A stretch of DNA of 64,000 nt from Sipunculus nudus (lineage: Eukaryota; Annelida; Sipuncula; Golfingiida; Sipunculidae), in assembly GCA_026874595.1 (NCBI GenBank), contig CM049309.1, positions 46,778,079 to 46,842,078 of the forward strand, given 5' to 3'. Positions 12,310 through 23,220 of this stretch are shown here, piece by piece. Position numbers and translations under genes: made by a program. Every line of letters begins with the position of its first letter. The first letter of the stretch is position 1. The notes under the pieces were generated by a model. It was not told the DNA's origin. It saw nothing but the letters and a program-made list of their open reading frames with translations, and did no database searches.

Positions 12310-14849
12310 AGCTCAGCTGACTATAAGTCATCTGAGCTATAGTCGTGGTCCATTGTCCGTCGTCCGTCCGTCCGTAGATGATGCACGTTTTGAAACCGTA
12401 AGACCTAGGAATCCAAAATTCGGCATAATGTTAGATGTCCCCAAGATCTCCTAAAACTAAAGCCGAAAACTGGGTCTTTGCAACTTCGTTCCTTTGAGAA
12501 ATTAAGGAAAAACCTCAATTTTTTATAAAAAAAACCTATTTTCACACTTCAGGAATGCCTAATATCAAAGCCACTCATCTGTTCTTCCTCATATTTACCA
12601 TAAATATTCCTCTATATAGTTCCTATGTACCTGCCAGAAATTATGTCTGTATTATTTAATTTAAAAAAATTATGGGCCCAAACATAATGCATTTTGTACA
12701 AAATCAGGAAAGATATTTGATCACTTAACACAAAAAATGTTAAAGCTATGGACCTTTTTTCCAGTAAAATAACTTTAAATAATTAAAATTAAATTGTATA
12801 CCCAAGATTAGAACAAAATCTTTTAAATTTTTTAAAATATTAATAAAAATAAAAAATTGGTACCTTAAATTTTGCCCAAATTTGACCATGGCACATTTTT
12901 TTCCTGTAAGTACTGTGGATTTAATTTTCACAGCATGTTTTTGTTAGCATTTCAACTGTTAACACCAAAAATTTGAAACCAGTTAATCAAAAACTGTAGA
13001 TTTTATTCAAGTTTTCAAGCACCATGTAACATATTGTTTACATCAAGCTAGTGTTATGCAGTTTGCAAGAGCCAAGCTTCCCAGCTTCAGCTCTAAGTTC
13101 CTTAAATTCGGCATACAGTTAGATGTCTCCAAAATCCCCTACCATGCCAAGAATTTGGTCACTAGGACTTAATACCTTCGGGATATTAATGAAAAACTTC
13201 AAAACCACTGATCTTACTTTAATTATAAATAATATACATATTTTTCAATCTCTATGCACATGCCAGAATGATGTCAGTATTGCGTAATTGTTTTAAGTTA
13301 TGGGCCCAAACATAATGCACTTTGTGAAAAATCAAGAAATATATTTACTCCCTTAACAAGGGCATTGCTGAAGCTAGAGATTTTTTTGTCAGGCATTTAA
13401 CATTATTTATTCAAGATTGAATTGAATACCCAAAATTAGTTCTGAATTTTTCAAATTTTATAAGTTATTAATATAAATATAAAATTAGTACCTTAAATTT
13501 TGCCCAACTGTGACCATGGCACGTTTGTTTCCCGTGACCACTGTTGATATAATTTTCATATCATGCACACATAAGGATTTCAGCTTTTTAGTTTAGAAAG
13601 CTGAAAGAAATTGCCAAAAATTGTAGCTTTTATTAATGTTTTTTATGAGACCCTGTCAGACTTTGGCTCTCTCGTGCCCCTCTTGAGTCACCTGTATTAT
13701 GCATGCTTGAGGCGAGGCATACACGGAATCCAGGCAGCTTATGGCCAGCCACAGTTGATCCAGGTGTCCAACCCAACTCATCTTGTAGTTTTAACCAACA
13801 ACATAACAATAAACAATAAATTAATAAATTTTTATTGGTTTTTAATAAAAAATTAAAGAAAAATAGAAAAGGAATTTGTTAGTTTATAATAACAGGAAAT
13901 TAACTTGCAGTTACTGATGATATAAGAATCTTGTATCGATGGGTAGAATGTCACGTATTCCAAATAACACCATGCAGTCACCTATGGCATTATTCAGTTC
14001 AAATTTTAATGATAAAGAAGTAAATCATATTATTCATTACAAATCATTAGGGATCATATGAAGGAAATTAATGATAGACAAAGATGCAGTTGATAATATT
14101 AATCTAGATTCCTACTGTGTCTAGTGTGTACATTGATGTGAAATTAGTCCAAAATGAATTTTTTACAGTTATTTTTTAAATATAAATAAAAGCCATAAAA
14201 CCAGGTACTTATGATCGTTATTTAAATGTGTGAATTTTGTATATTCTGGATTCTCAACATCATTGTTTGGTGAAAACTGAATAAATACCAGACATGGTGC
14301 GAATACTTTGTAATTGTATTTAAATACGAATATGATTATGTACTCCATTATAAAATTTCTTGCATAAAGAATGGGAATTCAGGTAAAAATGAAAGTATAT
14401 GAATACTCGTCCAAATACTTTCAAAATGTATTCATGAATGCATTCATAAATATATTCTTTAATATTATTTTAATAATCATTTCAGTTAGATTTCATTTTA
14501 AAAAATCATATAATTCTCTTATTATTTTTAATAAAAATTATATTTGGGACAATATTTGTAATTTTTTTTAATAAATAGTTAAACTCTTATTTATATGTTC
14601 TGCTCATAAGTTATATGGCCAAGTCAAAATCTGTGTGACAATAGTACTCCATTTGTTAATAAAATAAATGAAATCAATCCTCTTCCCCGTCTCCAAAAGG
14701 TACTATCAAAATCATACATAAGCTAAACAACAACAACTCATAATACAGCTTATATTTATTACCACACAAAACCAGCATTTGCCTCATTTCTAAATAATAT
14801 TTTTTTTATCATATATAACAGCTGAGCGTCGTGACCCATAGGTCCCTTG
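12310..14849 (+). mobile_element. HINE-like element 1 (Helentron-associated, non-autonomous)
   Basis: It begins in a T run with AGCTCAGCTGAC, whose arm pairs with GTCATCTGAGC across a short loop (12311-12337). A (GTCY)n microsatellite follows (GTCCGTCGTCCGTCCGTCC, about 12355-12374). The body is two tandem ~689-bp units. It ends with the inverted subterminal copy CAGCTGAGC, the palindrome GACCCATAGGTC (14833-14844) and CCTTG before TT. It shares these ends with the elements at 18341, 23221, 26509, 34153 and, at the 3' end only, 42664. There is no Rep/helicase coding. The order of parts (5' subterminal repeat, GTCY, core repeats, inverted subterminal repeat, terminal stem-loop, T-T target) matches Helentron-associated elements such as DINE-1 and bivalve pearl. 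The family assignment is by architecture only. Confidence 0.7.
12395..13610 (+). repeat. Tandem dimer of a ~689-bp unit inside HINE-like element 1
   Basis: TTCGGCATAATGTTAGATGTC at 12419 recurs as TTCGGCATACAGTTAGATGTC near 13108. Downstream landmarks repeat in order at the same spacing, including TTATGGGCCCAAACATAATGC, CACTTAACA/CCCTTAACA, CCAAAATTAG-type sequence and TTTGCCCAA..TGACCATGGCAC. Single copies of the unit occur inverted in the elements at 18341 and 23221. Confidence 0.75.
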
Positions 14850-14853
14850 TTAT

Positions 14854-15105
14854 TTACCTGAAAAGCAATCGAATGTTTAAGTAACGACATGCTCAAAGGC
14901 AGCTGATCTTATGTGTCATATTGATTACCCACATAAGCAGAGAGGTTGAAGCTATGGGCTATAATTTATAGAGCTGTCAAAAATAACCGAATGTGGCGTG
15001 ATACAAAAGAAGAATTAACCATGCGCGAAGCAAGTGCAGGTTAATGGTTTTCGATCCATTCTCTGTACTGAAGTTCTAAAGAACGGTTTCATGAAGTAAT
15101 AAAAA
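14854..15105. repeat. Paralogous segment, copy 1 (right flank of element 1)
   Basis: ACCTGAAAAGCAATCGAATG through TTTTCGATCCATTCTCTG to GTTTCATGAA matches 17090-17320 over its whole length with scattered substitutions and small indels. With 12140-12309 and 15690-15810 it makes one duplicated segment whose partner is 16890-17770. Confidence 0.75.
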
Positions 15106-15333
15106 CTAATTTATTTTACATGTATGGTAGAAATAGTTATAATAACTAATCTTGGCACTCTCTATGGCTTCGATGATGGCGTTCGGTAGTATATAGGGGT
15201 GCAGGAAACCGGAAAAAAAAACACCCGTCTTGGACGGGCAACTACAACCCACACTCATAGCCACACCTGGGATCGAACCCGGGTTGCCAGTGGAGAGAGG
15301 GGAGCGTTTTACCCCTCGACTGTCCAGGCCCCG
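15106..15333 (-). mobile_element. tRNA-derived SINE, copy 1
   Basis: Read on the minus strand, the head contains a tRNA-like B box (GGGTTCGATCCC, about 15269-15281). It is followed by GGCTATGAGTGTGGGTTGTA, GTTGCCCGTCCAAG and a 3' part GAGTGCCAAGATTAGTTATT ending in TTTACATG..AAATAAATT. The copies at 53906-54112 and, degenerate, 39785-39960 share the same head, body and tail. The open frame across it is not a protein gene. Confidence 0.75.
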
Positions 15334-16471
15334 TATAAATAACGAACTGTGACATAAGGAGAAAATTTTGTGTAAATCCAAAAATAAAATCAGTTATATG
15401 GCTTTTGGCACCTTAGCAGCGTTGTTAACTTCTAATGGTTATAAGAAGTGGTCATACAGCCAGCTTTGAAACTCGACTCGTGACAGTTTACATGACACGC
15501 CATGAGTAATATTTAGGGAATTGAAAATATTTTTGGGCCCACTGATTCTCTTTACGCTCCTCACGCAGCGTGTATACACTGCAGTCGTCCCAACTCTCCT
15601 TTTGTTTTAAACGCGGCTTTGTATCGCAAGGATATCTTATAGTTACACCACCAGGATGGACACTAAGCAAATTATAATTTATAATCAGACCAATGAGAAC
15701 ATGTTATTTGCACTGTGCAGCAAGCTCTAAATTTTAAACAGTCTACACCCGCTCTCGTTGATCGGATTCTAGGCCCTGTGCCAGAGCCGGAACAATCGGC
15801 GTCTTCTTGTTTCTAATCACACTAAAATGAAAAATGTGATTATATGAAATGAATTATACTTAAATCAATAAATACAATGATGAGGAACAATATTAATATA
15901 GGATTATATTAATACATGTAATTATATAAGTCACAAGGCTATGTCTCAATAGATGGTAGTAAAAATCTGCGAATTATTTGGCACCTCGGTACCTCATAAA
16001 GGGTCTAAACCGATGTCTGATCATACCCTGTTAATATAGGCCCCTTCTTCTGAACCATATATTGTCACTTTCACAAGGTCAGCAGGCTCAAGGTCATCAA
16101 TTTTCTAACTTGTCCAACAACGTTGTTGAAACAATATGTGTATCAATTTTATGTTAAGAAAATATATATGCGGTTCTCAAAGTTATGGGGTTAACAATGG
16201 TAATGCAAACAATACACATGTATGTTAAAATCATAATCATTTATTATACTGACAATAGAAAGTATAATCAAATAATCACATTCGGTGTTCATGGTGTATA
16301 AAAAACAGAGCAGAGATTTGCATCATGAACTGCAGCTAAAATACTAGGCAGATTTTATTTTTAAATGGCAAAAAGTATAATTAAAACACACTCTTTCCAA
16401 CTAAATGAAGGATACGTTTCGAAAATTAGTCATTACTTTCACAAATACCTACCAATATGAACTGTCACAGC

Positions 16472-16520
<49 letters not shown>

Positions 16521-16889
16521 GGACAGATATTTGCATCATGAATTGCAGTTAAACTACATGGTAGATTTTCAAAATATATGTCAAAAGTAGTATAACTAAA
16601 AGATACTCTTTCCACCTATATGATTGATAGGTCTGAATATAAGTCACTTCTTTCGAAATACCTAACAATGTGACCCTTAACAAGCATCATGCATATACAT
16701 ATAGATTTGCATCATGAATTGCAGCTAAACCACAAGGTACATATTGAAAATACTAGTGTTTGGCATAGAGTAGTCGTTCATCTAACTAGCCAGTAACATT
16801 TCACCTTACGAAAATTGCATTGTATATAAATTCAATAAAAACATGAGAATTTTTTTTCCCCTGAAAAATCGGTATGTCCGGTCTTAAGG
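15334..16889. other. Intergenic between the paralogous segments
   Basis: 15690-15810 (AATCAGACCAATGAGAAC to CGGCGTCTTCTTG) is paralogous to 17630-17755. The rest has no gene. A ~43-bp (AT)n tract lies at 16474-16516. GATTTGCATCATGAACTGCAG-type sequences recur at 16316, 16530 and 16705 (spacing about 200 bp), a weak three-copy tandem repeat spanning 16310-16760. Confidence 0.5.
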
Positions 16890-17365
16890 TCTTAATACAT
16901 CGGAACGTCCCGAAATTCCAGGGTCGTCCCGCGCCTGTTCTATCCGAGTACGGCTAGATGCGTGGAGACAGTAATGTGTAGGCATGGTCGATATTTCATG
17001 TCCCATTTGCGGGCCACTTACACACTATCGCAAAATCAAGTACGACAAAGTTGTTACATATAGGCGTACAATAAAAAAACGTTTTATTTAACCTGAAAAG
17101 CAACGAATGTTTTAAGACTTGCTCAAAAGCAACCCATCATATGTGTCATATTTATTACCCAGCGTTAGCAGAGAGATTGAAACTGTGGGCTATATACCGC
17201 TGTAAAAAATAAATGAATGTGGCGTGAAAGTAAAAAAAGCATTAACCATGGAATTGAGAGCAGGTTTATGATTTTCGATCCATTCTCTGCACTGAAGTTC
17301 TGAATGGTTTCATGAAATTTAACAAACTATTGTTTATGAGACAATTTGTTGTTGTTGTTGTTGTT
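16890..17365. repeat. Paralogous segment, copy 2 (empty site)
   Basis: Counterpart of 12140-12309 joined to 14854-15105, with no element between them: the sequence passes from AATAAAAAAACG directly into TTTTATTTAACCTGAAAAGC near 17080-17102. It therefore represents the site without HINE-like element 1. It continues through TTTTCGATCCATTCTCTG and ends at a (GTT)n tract (17348-17365). Confidence 0.7.
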
Positions 17366-17630
17366 ATGGGATGACATAAAAGCGGACCGAACTGTCTCGC
17401 TAGTAAAGCGAAGCGGTTGGTTCGCCGGACTTGTGCGCCACCGACCTGGGGTTCGACTCCCGGATCGGCCCAGGATTTTCGTGACGGTTAACTTTTTGGC
17501 CCAGGGAATAAGCTCACCAAAGTGTGACTCCTGGGATAATTAGTCTTGTTCCGATAGCAGAACGCTCTTAAGAGGGGGTGTGTTACGGGGTGACATAAAG
17601 CGGACCGAACTGTCTTGCTAGTATTTTAAT
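17366..17630 (+). mobile_element. tRNA-derived SINE of a second family, with a partial tandem head
   Basis: GGGATGACATAAAAGCGGAC at 17368 starts a tRNA-like region with a B box GGTTCGACTCC at 17450-17460, followed by GATCGGCCCAGG and a tail TAATTAGTCTTGTTCCGATA. At 17587 the first ~37 bp of the head are repeated (GGGGTGACATAAAGCGGACC...) and then stop. The 65-codon open frame across it is incidental. The family is distinct from the SINE at 15106. Confidence 0.6.
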
Positions 17631-17769
17631 CAGACCTATGAGGGCGTGGTTTCGCATTGTGCATCCAGCTCAGAATTTGAAACGTACGACACCCCCTCCC
17701 GTTGGACGATTCTGCCCCTTTGCCAGAACTGGTCAATCGCTGTTCTCCTTGGACAGTCGCTGGGCCAGT

Positions 17770-17941
17770 ATTTGAAGATCTAATGACAACACTACGACCT
17801 CCATGAACTTGTTTATTCTGATCTGCATTAATGTATTAAATGAATTCCTTAAATGAAGAAAAAAAAAAAACTGTTTCTGTATTCCGCAAAAACTGGAGAA
17901 ATCCAGCGTTTGGTCTTTTTCTCTATAAGTGGTTTTGTCGT

Positions 17942-18013
<72 letters not shown>

Positions 18014-18340
18014 ATTTATATATATATATATAATTTTATCCCTTCTTCTGGGCACTTATACCTCCCACACTAAAAGAAATATTTCAAAATAAATACAGAC
18101 AATTGAATCACGCTTGTTAGATTATGGACAGTAATCATAATCGTTCAACAGTGGCGGGTCCAGAGTGGGTTTTCGGGGGCTCATTCCTCCCCAATGCCCC
18201 CCCCCCCCCCCCCAAAAAAAAAAGACACCCACCCGACACCAGAATTATCATTTATCAGGGAAATATATATTGTATTCTTATAGCTTAGCATTATTTTCAT
18301 TTACGATGGCCAAAACCATTAAACAAACCAATTTAATTAA
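17770..18340. other. Low-complexity intergenic stretch
   Basis: No gene. It contains a long (TA)n tract at about 17943-18032 (interrupted by TTTA) and a 17-bp poly-C followed by poly-A at 18198-18224. Open frames here are products of the TA repeat. Confidence 0.7.
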
Positions 18341-19896
18341 AGGGGGACCCATGGGTCACGACGCTCAGCTGACTGTGAAAGTTATAACTGCATCACCATA
18401 GATTTTTTTAAGTTGCAATGAAAATACTATTCTCAGTGCTTAGGAACTAGGGCTCAATGACTGGGGGGGGGGGGGGGGTGAGAGTAACAAAACCTTTGGA
18501 TATAAATACAGAATAAGGAATTAAATTCAATGGTGCTTACAGGGAATGGTGGGCCTTTACATTATCTCTGCATATACGTAAAGGATAAAATTTAATTTAA
18601 ATGAAATTATTTTTGAATATTTAAAAACAGGCAGAGAGATGGAAAACAAAGCAAATTACTTTAATTTCAATTCTACTGAGACAGGAAAATAAAACACTCC
18701 AGAATTCACATTTTTAAATTGCACCTTTATATATCCATGATTTGTTTCATATATTATCAAATTATGCTTGCTGATGGATTAAACTATATTTTGTTTAATT
18801 ATCTAACAGGAAATAATTTCTTTAAAATGCTACATCAGAGCAATGTGGCATCTCGTGGATTACTTCTTGAATTAATATTTCAAGAAAAATTGTGCACATT
18901 GGATCAAAAACAGCTTTACATTTTCAAGAAATACAGTTGACAATAACAGACCATGTATTGCAATAAAATTGGTGATGGTGGTGGTGGTGGTTAGGGGCAT
19001 TAGGGTAGGGCCCATGACAATAAGTGTATGTTTATTACAGCAGGGGTGTTCTGCCAGTGCTGCATCGCTAATAAGGTTACCTAGGCAAGGCTGTAGTGAG
19101 CAAGAGTGGGGTCTTGGATATACAAAATGCAAATACATTAGAGCATCTGAAAATGTTCAATAATTAGAATATTTTTTAGCTTTTACTTTCAAATTTCAGA
19201 ATTCTACAGATTAAATCCACATGTATCCCGGCTGTGAAAAATAAATTAAATATACTTACGGAAAAAAAAAAGTGCCATGGTCAAATTTGGGCAAAATTTA
19301 AGGTACCAATTTAATATTTTTGCTAATATTTTCAAAAGTTTAAAAGATTTTGATCTAATTTTGGGTATACAATAAAATTTGATTAATCAAAAAATATATT
19401 ACTGAAAAAAAGTACCGAGCTTTAACATTTTTTTGTGTTAAGTGACCAAATATTTTTCATGTTTTTTTACAAAGTGTAATATGTTTGGGCCCATAACTTT
19501 TATAAATTATATAATACAGACCTAATTTCTGGCATGTACATAGGAACTAAATAATGGAATATGTATAGTAAATATGTGGAAAAACAGATGAGTGGTTTTT
19601 ATATTAGGCAGTCCTGAAGTGTGAAAATAGGTTTTTAATAAAAAAAATTTAGGTTTTTCCTTAATTTCTCAAAGGAACGAAGTCGCAAAGACCCAGTTTT
19701 AGGCTTGGTAGGAGATCTTGGGGACATCTAACATTATGCCGAATTTTGGATTCCTAGGTCTTTAGTTAAACACAGGATATGATTGGGTTTCAAAGTAAAC
19801 ACTGAAAAAGTAAACACGGACGGACGGACAGACAGACGGACGGACGACGGACAATGGACCACGACTATAGCTCAGATGACTTATAGTCAGCTGAGC
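18341..19896 (-). mobile_element. HINE-like element 2
   Basis: On the minus strand it starts with GCTCAGCTGACT and its pairing arm (19870-19896), then GTCC/GTCY repeats (19806-19858). The body contains one inverted copy of the ~689-bp unit found at 12395. It ends CAGCTGAGCGTCGTGACCC with the palindrome GACCCATGGGTC (18346-18357). Both ends abut T on the minus strand. The 1.56-kb copy lacks the GGTGGCGCCACC arrays. Near its microsatellite it carries a ~46-bp stretch also present outside the element at 20249-20291. Confidence 0.7.
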
Positions 19897-21607
19897 AAAT
19901 AATGAAGCTGAAAAAATGGGGCTAAAAGCGTGTGTCTATATAATTCATGCTTATATTCATTTGTATTTTTAGAAGAATAAATTGGATAAATACTTATAAA
20001 ATTGAGGCAGACATAACATTACTATATATTTGTTGTAATAAGTTAATTACATTGCTATCTAAATAATTTCTAAGCCATGACTGCCGTCGTTCACGTGAAA
20101 TGTTTCAGTTTCTTTTGACTTCTGTAATCTTGCATGTGGACATGGATGATCAAATATTGAATTTTGATGTCGAGCTTTTCTTCATCTCGCCTTACTTTCG
20201 GGAAATTAACTCTAGATTTTAACCGAGTGATAATGTATTAGCATTTAGTTAAACACAGTATATGATCGGGTTTCAAAGTAAACACTGAAAAAGGAATTAT
20301 TCAAAGGAATTTTTGATGACCTACTACCAGGTATATGAATATAACAAGGCCTAGAGGCCTAATGCGAACATGAGCGATGGGATATACATCAGTTAAATGC
20401 TTCCATGCTTGGCCATTACTTTTCAAGTATATGTGTGACAAGTGTATGTACAGTGCAAGTACTAAACATTTTGAACCCAATTATAAGCACCAATTATACA
20501 AACGTCACTCCTAAAATACTGGCATGGATGTTCACAGTACAAAATGATTGTAGATGGCGCAACAAATGTGGTGAACGAGACAGCCGTCAAAGATGCATGG
20601 ACAGGCCAAAATTTAAGGCCGACAACTTGAAATTTCACTTGAGTCAGGTGCATTGGGCTGACCAAGCTCAGCTAAGGCAGGCAGTTGCACTAAGTCAGAC
20701 AATGCTTATTGCTAGCTGCAGTTACTGCACTGAGTGAACTCTTGACCTGTACCTGGCTGCATGGAATATCAGAATACACATTTATCTTACTCATGGATTT
20801 ATCTTACACATAACCTGGATAAGGACACTTATTATTTATGTTGCCTGTACAGCTCTGCTTATATAACCAAAGAGCTCAGTATGTTAATACAATAAATCTA
20901 CTGGCTTTGTCTACCAAAGTATCTCACAGTCCTTTCATTGTTAAAGGCCCAATAATTCTGCCAAAACATCATTGGTAAGTATACATATGAAGTTACAGCC
21001 TGATTGGCCCAGCAGGACTTGACATATCAAAGTGGCAAGGAAGTACATGTGGGAAGGTAATTAATATCCTGCACAGGTTGACCCCAAAAGTTAATCAACT
21101 TGTCAGAGGAGTACTCTCCAGGTATCGACAACGTTTTGTACAAATCACATTTACGGTTATGTTTTGAGCGCAAGCGCAAAGAAAACTGCTAGTTAAGCTA
21201 ATAAGCATAATTAAGCTTTGAGACAACTCAAAATCTAATCAAGTGTTGCCTCATACTTAGTAAGTACACATATGAAGTAATAGCCTGGTTGGCTCAGCAA
21301 ATCATGAAATATTGTTGTCACAAATGAGTGTTTGGAAGAAAAAGAAGAAGAAGAAAAAAAAAAAGAATAAGAATAACAATGCCTACAGGCCTTATACGAA
21401 CCTGTGCCATTGAATATACACAAGGTATAATGCTTCAATGCTGGACCATTACTTTTCAAGTACATGTGTAACATGTATATGACCAATGCAAATACTAAAC
21501 ATTTTGAACAAGAAAAATTACACATACAACACTGCTGAAATTCTGGCATGGAGGCACACAACACAAAATAATTGTAGCTGGCGCCACCAGTCTTTTATAC
21601 AACATAG
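19897..21607. repeat. Degenerate repeat cluster, no gene
   Basis: 20345-20762 is a ~420-bp repeat whose left half recurs at 21380-21606 and whose right half recurs at 22385-22640; the second copy is split by a 578-bp block. Shared landmarks are CCATTACTTTTCAAGTA, TACTAAACATTTTGAAC, GATTGTAGATGGCGC, GTGCATTGGGCTGACCA and TGCACTGAGTGAACTCTT. A further ~60-bp duplicate (ACATATGAAGT..AGCCTG) occurs at about 20980 and 21265. Open frames do not persist between copies. Confidence 0.55.
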
Positions 21608-22185
21608 CCGTGACAACCAAACTCAGTAGGCAATCGGATAATTAAGCTGGTAAGCTTTCTTGAGTCGTGACACAAGTGAAATCGAGGAATAATATATCGC
21701 AGTGGTCTTGCATCAGGTTACATTTATTGTGGTAAACGGTTCATAATCTCAATATTATTCCAAAATAATGAATTAACACAATAGTATACATAGTATACAT
21801 GTTAGCTCACATTTCAGACTGAAACACCGTCTCCATGGACACGACAATTTCCTTTATCGCCTGCAAGCTATGCTTGTGTTCAAGCGATCATAAATTTAAC
21901 AAACATACCGAAGGGTTTACCAACGTGCTGGGTTAAAACGGAACTTCTCGCTCGTGTTTGGTATTGTTAGAAAGTACACAAAAATGCTAACGATTGGTCT
22001 GTTTTATGTTGATTGACAGTGTACTTGTAGGCCATGAAGCGTTGTCATAAATGACAAAAATATTTGCATCTTCATAAGGCCTTATAATGCGTTCAAACTT
22101 AGATGTAATGACACGCTGGCGCCAGTGATCTGGTCGTTATGCAAGAGGGTCGATATGACGCAATGTACAAATAAGCTGTCAGAGA
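21608..22185 (+). repeat. ~590-bp dispersed block, copy A
   Basis: ACCAAACTCAGTAGGCAATC through CACCGTCTCCATGGACACG and AAATATTTGCATCTTCATAA to GAGGGTCGATATGACGC. A second copy lies at 32980-33583 in the same orientation and order. Copy A interrupts a repeat that is continuous at 20345-20762, so it behaves as an insertion. There is no ORF, no clear inverted repeats, and the entry point in both copies follows CCGT. Confidence 0.7.
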
Positions 22186-23220
22186 TATATACATATGCCC
22201 AATTTCTGACTGATATATTGAACCCCTCCTGAGAAATCAGCAGGGACATACACTTTGCAAAAATTATTGTAGGTGGCGCCACCAGTCTCGTATACGACAA
22301 AGCTATCCAATATGCATAAATATGCCCAATTTCAGGCTGATATCAAATTCCTCCGTAGAAATAAGCAGGCACTTACACTGCACAAATGTGATTGTAGGTG
22401 GCAACACCTGTCTTGTGAACGAGAAGGCCATCAAAGACGCATAGAAAGGTCAAAATATCAGGCTTTACTTCCCTTGAGTTTGATGCACTGGGCTGACCAG
22501 ACTCAAGGGAGAATGGCAGTTGCTCCGGGTGAACTGTGACAAATTGCTGGCTTAAGCTACTGCACTGAGTTAACTCTTTACCTGCACCTTGCTAGACTGA
22601 GTGAACTTTTAACCTGTACTTGGCTGCACTGAGTTAAGTCTTGATCTTTTGCATAATCTGACACAGTTGGCAGTCTGCCAAAGCTATAGATAGATCCAGG
22701 CTAAATTTGGTGCCAAATCTGATCCAGTTGGCAATAGGCCAAGCTATTTATAGATACAGACACAATCTTAATCTGTTTACACACACTGAAAATCTTTGGC
22801 TTAAATGTTTTTTGTTTAAGCGGATGCATTCATAATATTTCTTTTATAAAATATGTTTAGAATAATAAAAGATGCAGTCCATTCATTTTTAAAGGTCATA
22901 TAAATGTGCAAAAAATCATTCAAGTAAACTTGAACGAAGGCCATTTAGAATAATTTTTGTCCAATGTTAAACAAATTGAAACAACAGTTTTGCAGGAGAC
23001 TTTTGCATCCCTCAATTTAAAATAGACTTATTTATGGCCTCAAGACCAACTAAAGCTTTTTATGACTACCAAAAATCTATGAACCCAACCTATTCTTATA
23101 CAATTAAAGAAACACTGTCCCAGAACATTCTTGTGAAAATTAAACCATTCAGCTCGAGTTTCATCATAAAACATTTTAAAGCTGAAAGTGACAAAAATTA
23201 CAAGGTTCCTGGCCGTAAAA
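22186..23220. repeat. Tail of repeat cluster with two GGTGGCGCCACC units
   Basis: Two short units, at about 22190-22270 and 22271-22395, carry TGTAGGTGGCGCCACCAG and GTAGGTGGCAACACCTG and correspond to the array monomer seen at 26.8-31.3 kb. 22385-22640 is the right half of the repeat at 20345. 22640-23220 has no gene or recognised repeat. Confidence 0.5.

Noticed and set aside
15240-15333. Possible functional tRNA gene (intact B box)
   Set aside because: No cloverleaf with paired acceptor and anticodon stems can be formed, and the same sequence recurs with a shared SINE tail at 53906.
17390-17470. Possible tRNA gene at GGTTCGACTCC
   Set aside because: The surrounding sequence is a SINE head repeated in part at 17587; no acceptor stem pairing.
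17840-18092. Overlapping ORFs on both strands with alternating Ile-Tyr
   Set aside because: Products of the (TA)n microsatellite.
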